A stretch of 64,000 nucleotides of DNA from Sphingomonas taxi (GTDB taxonomy: Bacteria; Pseudomonadota; Alphaproteobacteria; Sphingomonadales; Sphingomonadaceae): assembly GCA_003243195.1 (NCBI GenBank), contig QFQI01000005.1, positions 186,001 through 250,000 on the forward strand. Direction: 5' to 3'. A model generated the notes under the pieces. That model worked only from the letters and a program-made list of their open reading frames with translations. It made no database searches and was not told the DNA's origin. Made by a program: the position numbers and the translations under genes. Positions 8,794 to 16,302 of the stretch are shown in pieces (the stretch's first letter is position 1; each line of letters opens with the position of its first letter).

Positions 8794-9520
8794 TACGCTG
8801 AGCAGCACCCCCGAACGCTCCTGCATTCTCGCCCGCGAGCGTGCCTCCGCCGCCACGCTGATCCGGCTGGCGCATGCGCCCGACGGGCGCGTGCTGCCCG
8901 ACGTGCGCGCCAAGGCGCCGGGACGCGGCGCGTGGATCGGCGTGACGCGCGCCGAGCTGGAACAGGCGATCGCCAGGGGCAGGCTGCGCGGCGCGCTGGC
9001 GCGGACGCTGCGCACCGGCGATTTCGCCATCCCGGACGATCTGCCCGCGCTGATCGCCGCGGCGCTGGAGCGCAACGCGCTCGACCGGCTCGGCCTCGAG
9101 TCGCGCGCCGGCACGGTGCTGACCGGGTCCGAGCGGATCGAGACGGCGGCGCGATCGGGCAAGCTCCACGCCCTCTATCACGCCGCCGACGCCAGCGAGG
9201 ACGGATGCCGCAAGCTGGCGCAGGCGTGGCGCGTCGGGCGCGATCGTGAGGGAAGTGACCTCAGGGGCTTGGCGTTGCCGGTGGCGCGACCCATATTGTC
9301 GTTGGCGCTGGGCCGCGAGAATGTGGTACACGTTGGCGTCATCGACCGCGCGGCGGCTCAACGACTCAGCGAAGCGCTCGATCGTTGGCTGCACTTTATC
9401 GGCCCTGATCTGAATTCCGCACCTTGCGCTACGGCCGCGCAAGGCGCATCGGCGCCCGGTTCCGACCGGGCGACGCCGGGTGTTACCGGGGCCGTGACGA
9501 CAAACGAGGAATGTGAGTGA
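8774..9520 (+). CDS. ylxR: YlxR (DUF448) RNA-binding protein with C-terminal L7Ae-like region
   Basis: Conserved partner of nusA-infB operons. The first 90 residues carry the DUF448 fold (TPERSCILARERASAATLIRL, LPDVRAKAPGRGAWIG), which in other bacteria binds RNA or RNase P. Residues about 100-210 (ALERNALDRLGLESRAGTVLTGSERIETAARSGKLHALYHAADAS) look like an L7Ae/L30e domain, as in alphaproteobacterial YlxR fusions. I place the start at the ATG at 8774 with GAGGGAG upstream; the longer frame from 8714 would lie inside the tautomerase gene. The stop overlaps the infB GTG as GTGA. Confidence 0.9.
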   Translation: MRTPGDDTLSSTPERSCILARERASAATLIRLAHAPDGRVLPDVRAKAPGRGAWIGVTRAELEQAIARGRLRGALARTLRTGDFAIPDDLPALIAAALERNALDRLGLESRAGTVLTGSERIETAARSGKLHALYHAADASEDGCRKLAQAWRVGRDREGSDLRGLALPVARPILSLALGRENVVHVGVIDRAAAQRLSEALDRWLHFIGPDLNSAPCATAAQGASAPGSDRATPGVTGAVTTNEECE

Positions 9521-12333
9521 GCGAGACCGACAACGACAAGCCGAAACTCGGAATGCGCCAGCCGCTGGGGCTGAAGCGCACGGTCGAGACCGGCAAGGTG
9601 AAGCAGAGTTTCAGCCACGGCCGTTCCAACACGGTGGTGGTTGAAGTGAAGCGTCGCCGCGTGCTCGGTCCGCAGGGTGCCACGCCCGAGGCACCCCCGG
9701 CACCTGCGCCCGCTCCCGCCCCGGCGCCGGTTCCGGCGGTCGCCGAGCGCCCCGCGCCGCGTCCGCCCGTGTCGAACGAGAGCGCGCAGGAGCGCCAGGC
9801 CCGCTTGCTGCGCGAGGCCGAGGACCAGCGCATGCACGCGCTGGAAGACGCGCGCCGTCGCGAGGACGCGGAGCGTCAGCGCGCCGCCGACGAGGAGCGG
9901 CGCCGCGCCGAGGAGCGTGCGGAAGAGCGCGCGCGCGCCGAGGCGGATGCCGCCAAGGCCACCAGCCCGGAACCCGCGCCGGCACCGCAGCCGGTTGCGG
10001 ACCAGCCGGCCCCCGCGGCCGCGCCGGCACCGGAGCCGGCCGCGGCGCCCGAGATCGTGACCGCGCCGGCGCCCGTGCCCGAGACGCCCGCACCTGCGCC
10101 GGTGGCGGCGACCGCCGCGCCTGTGCCGACGCCGGCCCCTGCCACCCCGCGTGCGGCCCCGGCCGCGCCGGCGCGACCGGCTCCCACCCCGCCGCCGGTG
10201 CTGGGGCTGACCCGCGATCCGTCGATGCCGGCCCCGCGCCGCTTCTCGCCGGTCGCGCGTCCCGAGATCCCCAAGCCGCAGCCCAAGCCCGCACCGGCGC
10301 CCACCCCGGCACCGGCGCCGGCCGCGACATCGGCCGCGTCGGGCAACGCCTCCGCGCCGCGCAGCCTGCCGAGCGGGCAGGCGACCCCGCGTGCCGGCGT
10401 CCCCGCGCGTCCGCAGCAGCGTGACCGCAAGGGCGACGAACGGCGTGGCGGCAAGCTGACCGTTAACCGTGCGCTGAACGAGGACGGCGCGCGCGCGCGC
10501 AGCCTCGCGGCGCTGAAGCGTGCGCGCGAAAAGGAAAAGCGTGGCTTCGGCGGCCCGCGCGAACCGCAGGCCAAGCAGGTCCGCGACGTGCAGGTGCCCG
10601 AGGCGATCACTGTGCAGGAGCTGGCGAACCGCATGGCGGAGCGCGGCGCCGATCTGGTCAAGACGCTGTTCAAGATGGGCATGCCCGTCACCATGACGCA
10701 GACGATCGACCAGGACACCGCCGAGCTGCTGGTCACGGAATTCGGCCACAACATCGTCCGCGTGTCTGATTCGGACATCGACCTGGTGATGGACACGACC
10801 GAGGATGCGGAGGACACGCTCCAGCCGCGCCCGCCGGTGGTGACGATCATGGGTCACGTCGATCACGGCAAGACGTCGTTGCTCGACGCGTTGCGCGGCA
10901 CCGACGTGGTGAAGGGTGAGGCCGGCGGCATCACCCAGCACATCGGCGCCTATCAGGTGACGTTGAAGGACAAGTCGAAGATCACCTTCCTCGACACGCC
11001 GGGCCATGAGGCATTCACGCAGATGCGTGCGCGTGGCGCGGACGTCACCGACATCGTGGTGCTGGTGGTCGCCGCCGACGACGGGCTGATGCCGCAGACG
11101 ATCGAGGCGATCAACCACACCAAGGCGGCCGGCAAGCCGATGATCGTCGCGATCAACAAGATCGACAAGCACGACGCCAACCCGCAGCGGGTGCGCGAGC
11201 GCCTGCTGGAGCATGACATCCAGGTCGAGGCGATGGGCGGCGAGACGCAGGACGTCGAGGTGTCGGCGCTGAAGAAGACCGGGCTGGACGAGCTGATCGA
11301 GAAGATCCAGCTTCAGGCCGAGCTGCTCGACCTGCGCGCCAACCCGGATCGTCAGGCCGAGGGCAGCGTGATCGAGGCCAAGCTCGACAAGGGGCGCGGC
11401 GCGGTCGCGACGATGCTGGTGACGCGCGGCACGCTGAAGGTCGGCGACGTGTTCGTCGTCGGCGCGGAAAGCGGCAAGGTCCGTGCGCTGGTCGACGACA
11501 AGGGCCGTCAGCTCAAGCAGGCGGGACCGTCGATGCCGGTCGAGGTGCTGGGCATCTCGGGCACGCCGTCGGCGGGCGACCAGTTGCAGGTGGTCGACAA
11601 TGAGGCTCGCGCGCGTGAGGTGGCGGAATATCGCCAGAGCGTGGTGCTGCAGAAGCGCACCACCTCGGCGCCGACCAGTCTCGAGAACATGTTCTCGGCG
11701 CTGCGCGCCAATGCCGCGATCGAATATCCGCTGGTCGTCAAGGCCGACACGCAGGGTACGGTCGAGGCGATTGTCGCGTCGATCAACAAGATCTCGACCG
11801 ATCTGATCCGCGCGCGGGTGCTGCATTCGGGCGTCGGCGGCATCACGGAGAGCGACGTGACGCTGGCGGGTGCCAGCGGCGCGCCGATCATCGGCTTCCA
11901 CGTCCGTGCCAATGCCAAGGCGCGCGAGATCGCCGAGCGGCAGAAGGTGGCGTTGAAATATTACGACGTCATCTACGACCTGATCGACGAGATCCGCGCC
12001 GGCATGGCGGGCGAGCTTGGGCCGGAAGCGTTCGAGACGGTCGTGGGTCGCGCGGAGATCCGCGAGGTCTTCTCGGCGGGCAAGCATGGTCGCGCGGCGG
12101 GCCTGCTGGTCACCGAGGGCGTCATCCGCAAGGCGCTCAAGGCGCGCATTACGCGCAACGACGTCATCATCTACAGCGGCGAGATCGCCTCGCTGCGCCG
12201 CTTCAAGGACGATGTGGCGGAGGTGCGCGCCGGGCTGGAATGCGGTGTGACGTTCACGCAGAACTTCACCGACATCAAGGCCGGCGATTATCTCGAGACG
12301 TTCGAGGTCGAACTGCGCGAACGCACGCTGTAA
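9517..12333 (+). CDS. infB: Translation initiation factor IF-2
   Basis: GTPase that places initiator tRNA on the 30S subunit. It has 938 residues: a short conserved N-terminal segment ([39 protein letters not shown]), a very long Ala/Pro/Glu-rich linker (about 50-310, partly coiled coil with [20 protein letters not shown]), an IF2N domain (about 360-410), and the GTPase domain with G1 [10 protein letters not shown]3 DTPGHEAF and G4 NKID. Domains II, III and IV follow, ending EVELRERTL. The GTG start overlaps the ylxR stop. The repeats of PAPAP in the linker are strongly GC-biased. Confidence 0.98.
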   Translation: MSETDNDKPKLGMRQPLGLKRTVETGKVKQSFSHGRSNTVVVEVKRRRVLGPQGATPEAPPAPAPAPAPAPVPAVAERPAPRPPVSNESAQERQARLLREAEDQRMHALEDARRREDAERQRAADEERRRAEERAEERARAEADAAKATSPEPAPAPQPVADQPAPAAAPAPEPAAAPEIVTAPAPVPETPAPAPVAATAAPVPTPAPATPRAAPAAPARPAPTPPPVLGLTRDPSMPAPRRFSPVARPEIPKPQPKPAPAPTPAPAPAATSAASGNASAPRSLPSGQATPRAGVPARPQQRDRKGDERRGGKLTVNRALNEDGARARSLAALKRAREKEKRGFGGPREPQAKQVRDVQVPEAITVQELANRMAERGADLVKTLFKMGMPVTMTQTIDQDTAELLVTEFGHNIVRVSDSDIDLVMDTTEDAEDTLQPRPPVVTIMGHVDHGKTSLLDALRGTDVVKGEAGGITQHIGAYQVTLKDKSKITFLDTPGHEAFTQMRARGADVTDIVVLVVAADDGLMPQTIEAINHTKAAGKPMIVAINKIDKHDANPQRVRERLLEHDIQVEAMGGETQDVEVSALKKTGLDELIEKIQLQAELLDLRANPDRQAEGSVIEAKLDKGRGAVATMLVTRGTLKVGDVFVVGAESGKVRALVDDKGRQLKQAGPSMPVEVLGISGTPSAGDQLQVVDNEARAREVAEYRQSVVLQKRTTSAPTSLENMFSALRANAAIEYPLVVKADTQGTVEAIVASINKISTDLIRARVLHSGVGGITESDVTLAGASGAPIIGFHVRANAKAREIAERQKVALKYYDVIYDLIDEIRAGMAGELGPEAFETVVGRAEIREVFSAGKHGRAAGLLVTEGVIRKALKARITRNDVIIYSGEIASLRRFKDDVAEVRAGLECGVTFTQNFTDIKAGDYLETFEVELRERTL

Positions 12334-12341
12334 TCCGCTGT

Positions 12342-12369
12342 CGCCCCCCTCCCCGGCGGGAGGGGGGCG
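12342..12369. repeat. Perfect 12-bp palindrome after infB
   Basis: CGCCCCCCTCCC, loop CGGC, GGGAGGGGGGCG: a perfect inverted repeat 8 bases after the infB stop. There is no following U-run (GGACAGGAGC), so it is not a canonical intrinsic terminator; rbfA follows 78 bases later. It resembles the elements at 1316, 1402 and 54238 and is probably a dispersed palindromic element or an mRNA-stabilising hairpin. Confidence 0.65.
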
Positions 12370-12447
12370 GGACAGGAGCGGTCGCGGACGCCGCCCGCGG
12401 CGCAAGGCCGCCCTGCCCACCCTCGTTCCAGAGGGAGAGAGAGCCAC

Positions 12448-12831
12448 ATGACCGACAAGCCCGAAAAATCCGTCCGTACGCTGCGTGTCGGCGAGCAGGT
12501 CCGCCATATCCTGTCGGAAATCCTCGCGCGCGGCGACGTGCACGATGACACGCTGAACTCGCATCTGGTGAGCGTCACGGAAGTGCGCATGTCACCCGAT
12601 CTGCGCCACGCGACCGTATTCGTGAAGCCGCTGCTCGGCCGCGACGAGGAAGCGGTGCTGAAGGCGCTGCGCACCAACACCGCCTATCTGCAACGCGAGG
12701 TCGCCGCCCGCGTGAAGATGAAGTATGCCGCGAAGCTGAAGTTCCTGGCCGACGAGAGCTTCGACGAGGGTAGCCACATCGACGCGCTGCTGCGCCGTCC
12801 GGAAGTGGCGCGCGATCTTGACGGCGAATGA
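12448..12831 (+). CDS. rbfA: 30S ribosome-binding factor RbfA
   Basis: Binds the 30S subunit during late 16S rRNA maturation and cold adaptation. The 127-residue product has the KH-like core: [18 protein letters not shown] at the N-terminus, [20 protein letters not shown] in the middle, then [35 protein letters not shown] strands (the actual helix begins NTAYLQREV) and a C-terminal IDALLRR. The ATG is preceded by GGGAGAGAGAGCC. It stands in its usual place after infB, and its stop codon is 20 bases before the antitoxin ATG. Confidence 0.96.
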   Translation: MTDKPEKSVRTLRVGEQVRHILSEILARGDVHDDTLNSHLVSVTEVRMSPDLRHATVFVKPLLGRDEEAVLKALRTNTAYLQREVAARVKMKYAAKLKFLADESFDEGSHIDALLRRPEVARDLDGE

Positions 12832-12851
12832 GGTAGACGCATCTTACCGCG

Positions 12852-13136
12852 ATGAAGGCGCACACCACCATGTCGGCGAAGGGGCAGGCCGTGATCCCGA
12901 AGGACGTGCGCGACGCGATGCACCTGCGCCCCGGGCAGCCACTCGACGTCCTCTTGTCTGGCGAGGCCATCATCCTGCGTCCGGCGTCGCGCAGGAGCGG
13001 GCAGTCCGTCGCGGACGTCACCGAGCGGATCAGGCGGATCGCCGCCGCCTACAAGGGATCGGCGGTGTCGGTCGAGGACATGAACGAGACGATCGCCGGC
13101 CACCGGGCGAACAGCGGTTCGCGTGGCGCCTGGTGA
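12852..13136 (+). CDS. AbrB/MazE-type antitoxin of a toxin-antitoxin pair
   Basis: DNA-binding antitoxin of 94 residues. Residues 5-50 form a swapped-hairpin AbrB domain (TMSAKGQAVIPKDVRDAMHLRPGQPLDVLL, then EAIILRPAS). The C-terminal half (SVADVTERIRRIAAAYKGSAVSVEDMNETI) is the likely toxin-binding tail. The stop codon overlaps the downstream PIN toxin start as GTGA, the standard arrangement of these operons. The Shine-Dalgarno signal is weak for the first ATG, and an in-frame ATG at residue 7 is a possible alternative. Autoregulation is expected for the family but no operator is obvious in the 20 bases after rbfA. Confidence 0.85.
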   Translation: MKAHTTMSAKGQAVIPKDVRDAMHLRPGQPLDVLLSGEAIILRPASRRSGQSVADVTERIRRIAAAYKGSAVSVEDMNETIAGHRANSGSRGAW

Positions 13137-13528
13137 GAGCACTCGACACCAACCTCGTCATCCGACTGCTGACGGCCGATGATCGCGCGCAACATGCCAC
13201 GGCGCTGGCCCTTTTGGGTCGGCCGGTATGGCTGCCGATCACCGTTCTGATCGAAGCAGGATCGGTGCTGCAATCGCGCTACGGCTTCGATCGCGTGACG
13301 CTCACCGCCTTGTTCATGGCCTTGTTCGACTATCCCACGATCAACGTTCAGGCCGACGAGCACGTACGCTGGGCCTTGAGCCGCTACGCCGTGGCCGGCG
13401 ACCTTGCCGACCTGCTCCACATCGCGGGCGCCTGCGCCGCCGAGGCCGACACGTTCGCGACCTTCGATCCCGGCATCGCGCGCGCCGCGGGATCCGACAC
13501 CCCGTTGCGCGTCGAGACGCTGGCCTGA
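13133..13528 (+). CDS. vapC: PIN-domain toxin (VapC-type ribonuclease)
   Basis: Toxin of 131 residues with the PIN fold. The expected acidic residues are present: D5 in RALDTNLVIRLL, E in VLIEAGSVLQ, D in DLADLLHIAGA and D in FATFDPGIARAAG. VapC toxins of this type cleave RNA, often tRNA, when released from the antitoxin. The GTG start lies inside the antitoxin stop codon (GTGA), and the stop overlaps the tdk ATG (TGATG), so antitoxin, toxin and thymidine kinase are translationally chained. A longer frame to 12818 exists but would run through the antitoxin gene. Confidence 0.88.
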   Translation: MRALDTNLVIRLLTADDRAQHATALALLGRPVWLPITVLIEAGSVLQSRYGFDRVTLTALFMALFDYPTINVQADEHVRWALSRYAVAGDLADLLHIAGACAAEADTFATFDPGIARAAGSDTPLRVETLA

Positions 13529-14124
13529 TGGCGAAGCTCTATTTCTACTACGCCAGCATGAACGCCGGCAAGTCGACCAACCTGCTGCAGGCCGACTTCA
13601 ACTATCGCGAACGCGGCATGGCGACGATGCTGTTCACCGCGGCCGTAGACAATCGTTTCGCAGCCGGCACGATCACCTCGCGCATTGGCTTGTCCGCGCC
13701 GGCGACGATGTTCGATCCCGCGACCGATCTTGCCGCCTGCGTGCGGGCGCAGCACGCGCGAACGCCGCTAGCGTGCGTACTGGTCGACGAAGCGCAGTTC
13801 CTCACCGCGCGCCAGGTCGATCAGCTCGCACAGCTCGCCGACATCCACGACATTCCGGTGCTCGCCTACGGCCTGCGCACCGATTTCCGCGCCGCGCTGT
13901 TCGAGGGATCGGCGCGCCTGCTGGCGCTGGCCGACGCGCTGGTGGAGATCAAGTCGGTGTGCGCATGCGGGCGCAAGGCGACGATGAACCTGCGCGTCGA
14001 TGCCGGGGGCCGCCCGGTCGCGGAAGGCCGCCAGACCGAGATCGGCGGCAACGATCGTTACGTGGCGCTATGCCGTCGGCATTTCGCGGAAGCGCTGCGG
14101 GGCGACGCGCACGGGCCGGGTTGA
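13528..14124 (+). CDS. tdk: Thymidine kinase
   Basis: Phosphorylates thymidine and deoxyuridine in the pyrimidine salvage pathway. The 198 residues carry the type II thymidine kinase features: the P-loop ASMNAGKSTNLLQ, the LVDEAQFL Walker-B-like segment, the lasso region with ALADALVEIKSVCACGRKATMNLR (first zinc cysteine pair) and ICR-like CRRHF (here LCRRHF) near the C-terminus. The start ATG overlaps the toxin stop by one base. It is not usually found between rbfA and truB, so this stretch of the operon is rearranged. Confidence 0.95.
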   Translation: MAKLYFYYASMNAGKSTNLLQADFNYRERGMATMLFTAAVDNRFAAGTITSRIGLSAPATMFDPATDLAACVRAQHARTPLACVLVDEAQFLTARQVDQLAQLADIHDIPVLAYGLRTDFRAALFEGSARLLALADALVEIKSVCACGRKATMNLRVDAGGRPVAEGRQTEIGGNDRYVALCRRHFAEALRGDAHGPG

Positions 14125-14217
14125 ACCGCCAGCGCCGGTCCTGACGCATCGGCCATCCGAGCACCGCAGGCGGCGTTCATCTAGCCATCCCCCCGCCCCC
14201 GCCCTATCTGCGCGGGC

Positions 14218-14910
14218 ATGAACCCCAACGGCATCATCTGGTCGGCGGCGATTTGGATCATCCCGCTGGTGATCGCGATCGTCTTTCACGAAGTCAGCCA
14301 CGGCCTCGCGGCGCGCGCGCTCGGCGATCCGACCGCGCAGGAGCAGCGGCGCCTGTCGCTCAATCCGCTGCGCCACGTCGACCCGATCGGCACCGTCGTC
14401 CTGCCGCTGCTGCTCGCCATCGCCAAGGCGCCGGTGTTCGGCTGGGCGAAGCCGGTGCCGGTCGACGCGCGTCGCCTGCCCCATCCGCGCCGCGACATGA
14501 TGCTGGTCGCGCTGGCCGGGCCGGGATCGAACCTGATCCTCGCATTGTTCGGCGCGGTGCTGCTGGGGCTGTTCACGCGTGACATCTACGGCGTGCCGCC
14601 CGGCAGCCTGACCGCCTTCGCCGCCGCCAACCTGCTCAACTTCGTCATCATCAACGTCTTTCTGGCGATCTTCAACCTGATCCCGCTGCCGCCCTTCGAT
14701 GGCGGCCATGTCGTCGCCGGATTGCTGCCCGAGCGGCTGGCGCAGCGCTGGGACGGCCTCGCGCGGTTCGGCTTCCCGCTGCTGATCGTGCTGCTGCTGG
14801 TGCTGCCGTCGCTGGTGCCGGGGGCGAACATCGTCCAGCGGCTCGTCGCGCCGCCGGCACAGGCGCTGGCGCAATGGTATCTGTCGCTCGCCGGCGCGAT
14901 CGGTGGCTGA
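14218..14910 (+). CDS. Site-2 protease family (M50) membrane metalloprotease
   Basis: Compact rhomboid-like zinc protease of 230 residues with about five to six membrane segments. The first segment (IIPLVIAIVFHEVSHGLAARALGD) contains the HExxH zinc motif (HEVSH). The second zinc site is NLIPLPPFDGGHV in a later segment. It lacks a PDZ domain, so it belongs to the small SpoIVFB-like branch whose substrates are generally unknown. The C-terminus overlaps truB by 8 bases. Its place next to truB recurs in related genomes as far as I recall, but I cannot check that here. Confidence 0.88.
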   Translation: MNPNGIIWSAAIWIIPLVIAIVFHEVSHGLAARALGDPTAQEQRRLSLNPLRHVDPIGTVVLPLLLAIAKAPVFGWAKPVPVDARRLPHPRRDMMLVALAGPGSNLILALFGAVLLGLFTRDIYGVPPGSLTAFAAANLLNFVIINVFLAIFNLIPLPPFDGGHVVAGLLPERLAQRWDGLARFGFPLLIVLLLVLPSLVPGANIVQRLVAPPAQALAQWYLSLAGAIGG

Positions 14911-15820
14911 GGTGCACGGCTGGCTGATCCTCGACAAGCCGCTCGAACTCGGCTCGACCCAGGGCGTTTCGGCGGTGAAGCGCGCGCTTCGTACCGGCGG
15001 CTATGGCAAGAGCAAGGTCGGGCACGGCGGCACGCTCGACCCGCTGGCCACGGGCGTGCTGCCGATCGCGATCGGCGAGGCGACCAAGCTGGCGGGACGG
15101 ATGCTCGACGGCGACAAGGTCTATGATTTCACGATCCGCTTCGGCGAGCAGACCGACACGCTCGATCGCGAAGGCGCGGTGATCGCGACCAGCGACGTAC
15201 GGCCGACCCGCGCGCTGCTGGAAGCGGTGCTGCCACGCTTCACCGGACGAATCGCGCAGGTGCCGCCGGCCTATTCGGCGCTGAAGGTCGATGGCCAACG
15301 CGCCTATGACCTGGCGCGTGCCGGGCAGGAGGTGGCACTGGCGACGCGCGACGTGACGATCCATGCGCTTGCCCTCGCCGCGCCGGCGGGGGAAGGGCCG
15401 GCGGGGGAAGGCGCGCTTGCCGAGGCCACGCTCACCGCGCACGTCAGCAAGGGCACCTATATCCGCAGCCTGGCGCGCGACATCGCGCTGGCGCTGGACA
15501 CGGTCGGGCACGTCACCTATCTACGCCGTACGAAGGCCGGGCCGTTCGACCTGTCCCACGCGATTACGCTGGACAAACTGGACGAACTCGCTAAGGCGCG
15601 CGGTCTTGAACAATCTCTCCTGCCATTGGGTGCAGGGCTGGACGACATCCCGGCTCTCGCGCTCGACCCCGACCAGGCAGGGGCGCTCCGTCAGGGGCGC
15701 GTTCTGGCCGGGATCGCCGCCGATGACGGCTCATCTCTCGCCATGCTGGACGGCATACCCGTCGCGCTGGTCGAGGTGGACAGCGGCTTCGTCCGCGTCG
15801 TGCGCGGCTTCAACCTGTAA
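14903..15820 (+). CDS. truB: tRNA pseudouridine(55) synthase TruB
   Basis: Makes pseudouridine 55 in the T-loop of tRNAs. The catalytic aspartate sits in GHGGTLDPLATGVLPI, and the other motifs are WLILDKPLELGSTQ at the N-terminus, KVYDFTIRFGEQTDTLDREG, and VSKGTYIRSLARDIA. The 305 residues match the short family. Residues about 161-170 hold an in-frame tandem repeat PAGEG-PAGEG (15-base units at 15383-15412) inside the loop before GALAEATLTAHVSKG. The start is GTG at 14903, overlapping the M50 gene. The C-terminal domain after residue 250 is short and PUA-like (GRVLAGI, LDGIPVALVEV). Confidence 0.97.
   Translation: MAEVHGWLILDKPLELGSTQGVSAVKRALRTGGYGKSKVGHGGTLDPLATGVLPIAIGEATKLAGRMLDGDKVYDFTIRFGEQTDTLDREGAVIATSDVRPTRALLEAVLPRFTGRIAQVPPAYSALKVDGQRAYDLARAGQEVALATRDVTIHALALAAPAGEGPAGEGALAEATLTAHVSKGTYIRSLARDIALALDTVGHVTYLRRTKAGPFDLSHAITLDKLDELAKARGLEQSLLPLGAGLDDIPALALDPDQAGALRQGRVLAGIAADDGSSLAMLDGIPVALVEVDSGFVRVVRGFNL
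15383..15412 (+). repeat. 15-bp tandem duplication inside truB
   Basis: Two consecutive copies of CCGGCGGGGGAAGG plus one base, encoding PAGEG twice in frame. The unit resembles half of the CCCCTCCC-type palindromes seen between genes in this window. Confidence 0.7.
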
Positions 15821-15838
15821 GATGTCGAAGGAAGTATA

Positions 15839-16108
15839 ATGACGATCACCGCAGAACGCCGTCAGGAAGTCATCAAGGACCACGCCCGCGCAGAGGGCGA
15901 CACGGGTTCGCCCGAGGTGCAGGTCGCGATCCTGACGGAGCGGATCAAGAATTTGACCGAGCATTTCAAGGGTCACGCCAAGGACAACCATTCCCGGCGC
16001 GGCCTGCTGATGATGGTCAACAAGCGGCGCTCGCTGCTCGACTATCTCCGCAAGAAGGACGGTGACCGCTACGTCGCGCTCATCGCCAAGCTCGGCCTCC
16101 GCAAGTGA
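15839..16108 (+). CDS. rpsO: 30S ribosomal protein S15
   Basis: Primary 16S rRNA-binding protein of the 30S platform. The 89 residues show the family hallmarks [57 protein letters not shown] helices, with HSRRGLL as the rRNA contact. The ATG is preceded by GAAGGAAGTATA. It sits in its usual place before pnp and is followed directly by an intrinsic terminator; in other bacteria S15 represses its own translation, but no such pseudoknot can be judged from the 18-base leader here. Confidence 0.98.
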   Translation: MTITAERRQEVIKDHARAEGDTGSPEVQVAILTERIKNLTEHFKGHAKDNHSRRGLLMMVNKRRSLLDYLRKKDGDRYVALIAKLGLRK

Positions 16109-16111
16109 CAT

Positions 16112-16136
16112 AAAGGCGCCGCAAGGCGCCTTTATT
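16112..16136 (+). terminator. Intrinsic terminator after rpsO
   Basis: Stem AAAGGCGCC, loop GCAA, GGCGCCTTT, then ATTTCAT: a GC-rich 9-bp hairpin with a stable tetraloop and a short U-rich tail directly after the rpsO stop. It may also be a processing or attenuation site ahead of pnp. Confidence 0.85.
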
Positions 16137-16302
16137 TCATCCCGGACATCGATTCCGGGATCCAGCACGTACGAGCGCGCAGGCGTTCATCCGGCCCGCT
16201 GGAGCCGGGATGGAGGAAGGACAATAAGGTCCGACCTCCGAGCCGCTCATGGCTCACTCGCAGGCCCCCCGCGCATCGGGTGCGGGGAGTGAAGGAAACG
16301 AT

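Noticed and set aside
9970..10340. Pro/Ala repeats in infB as a possible repeat array
   Set aside because: Ordinary low-complexity linker of IF-2, not a DNA repeat array or CRISPR.
9358..12564. 1068-residue minus-strand frame over infB
   Set aside because: Very long but an antisense shadow of infB caused by high GC; no domain and dominated by Arg/Gly/Leu runs.
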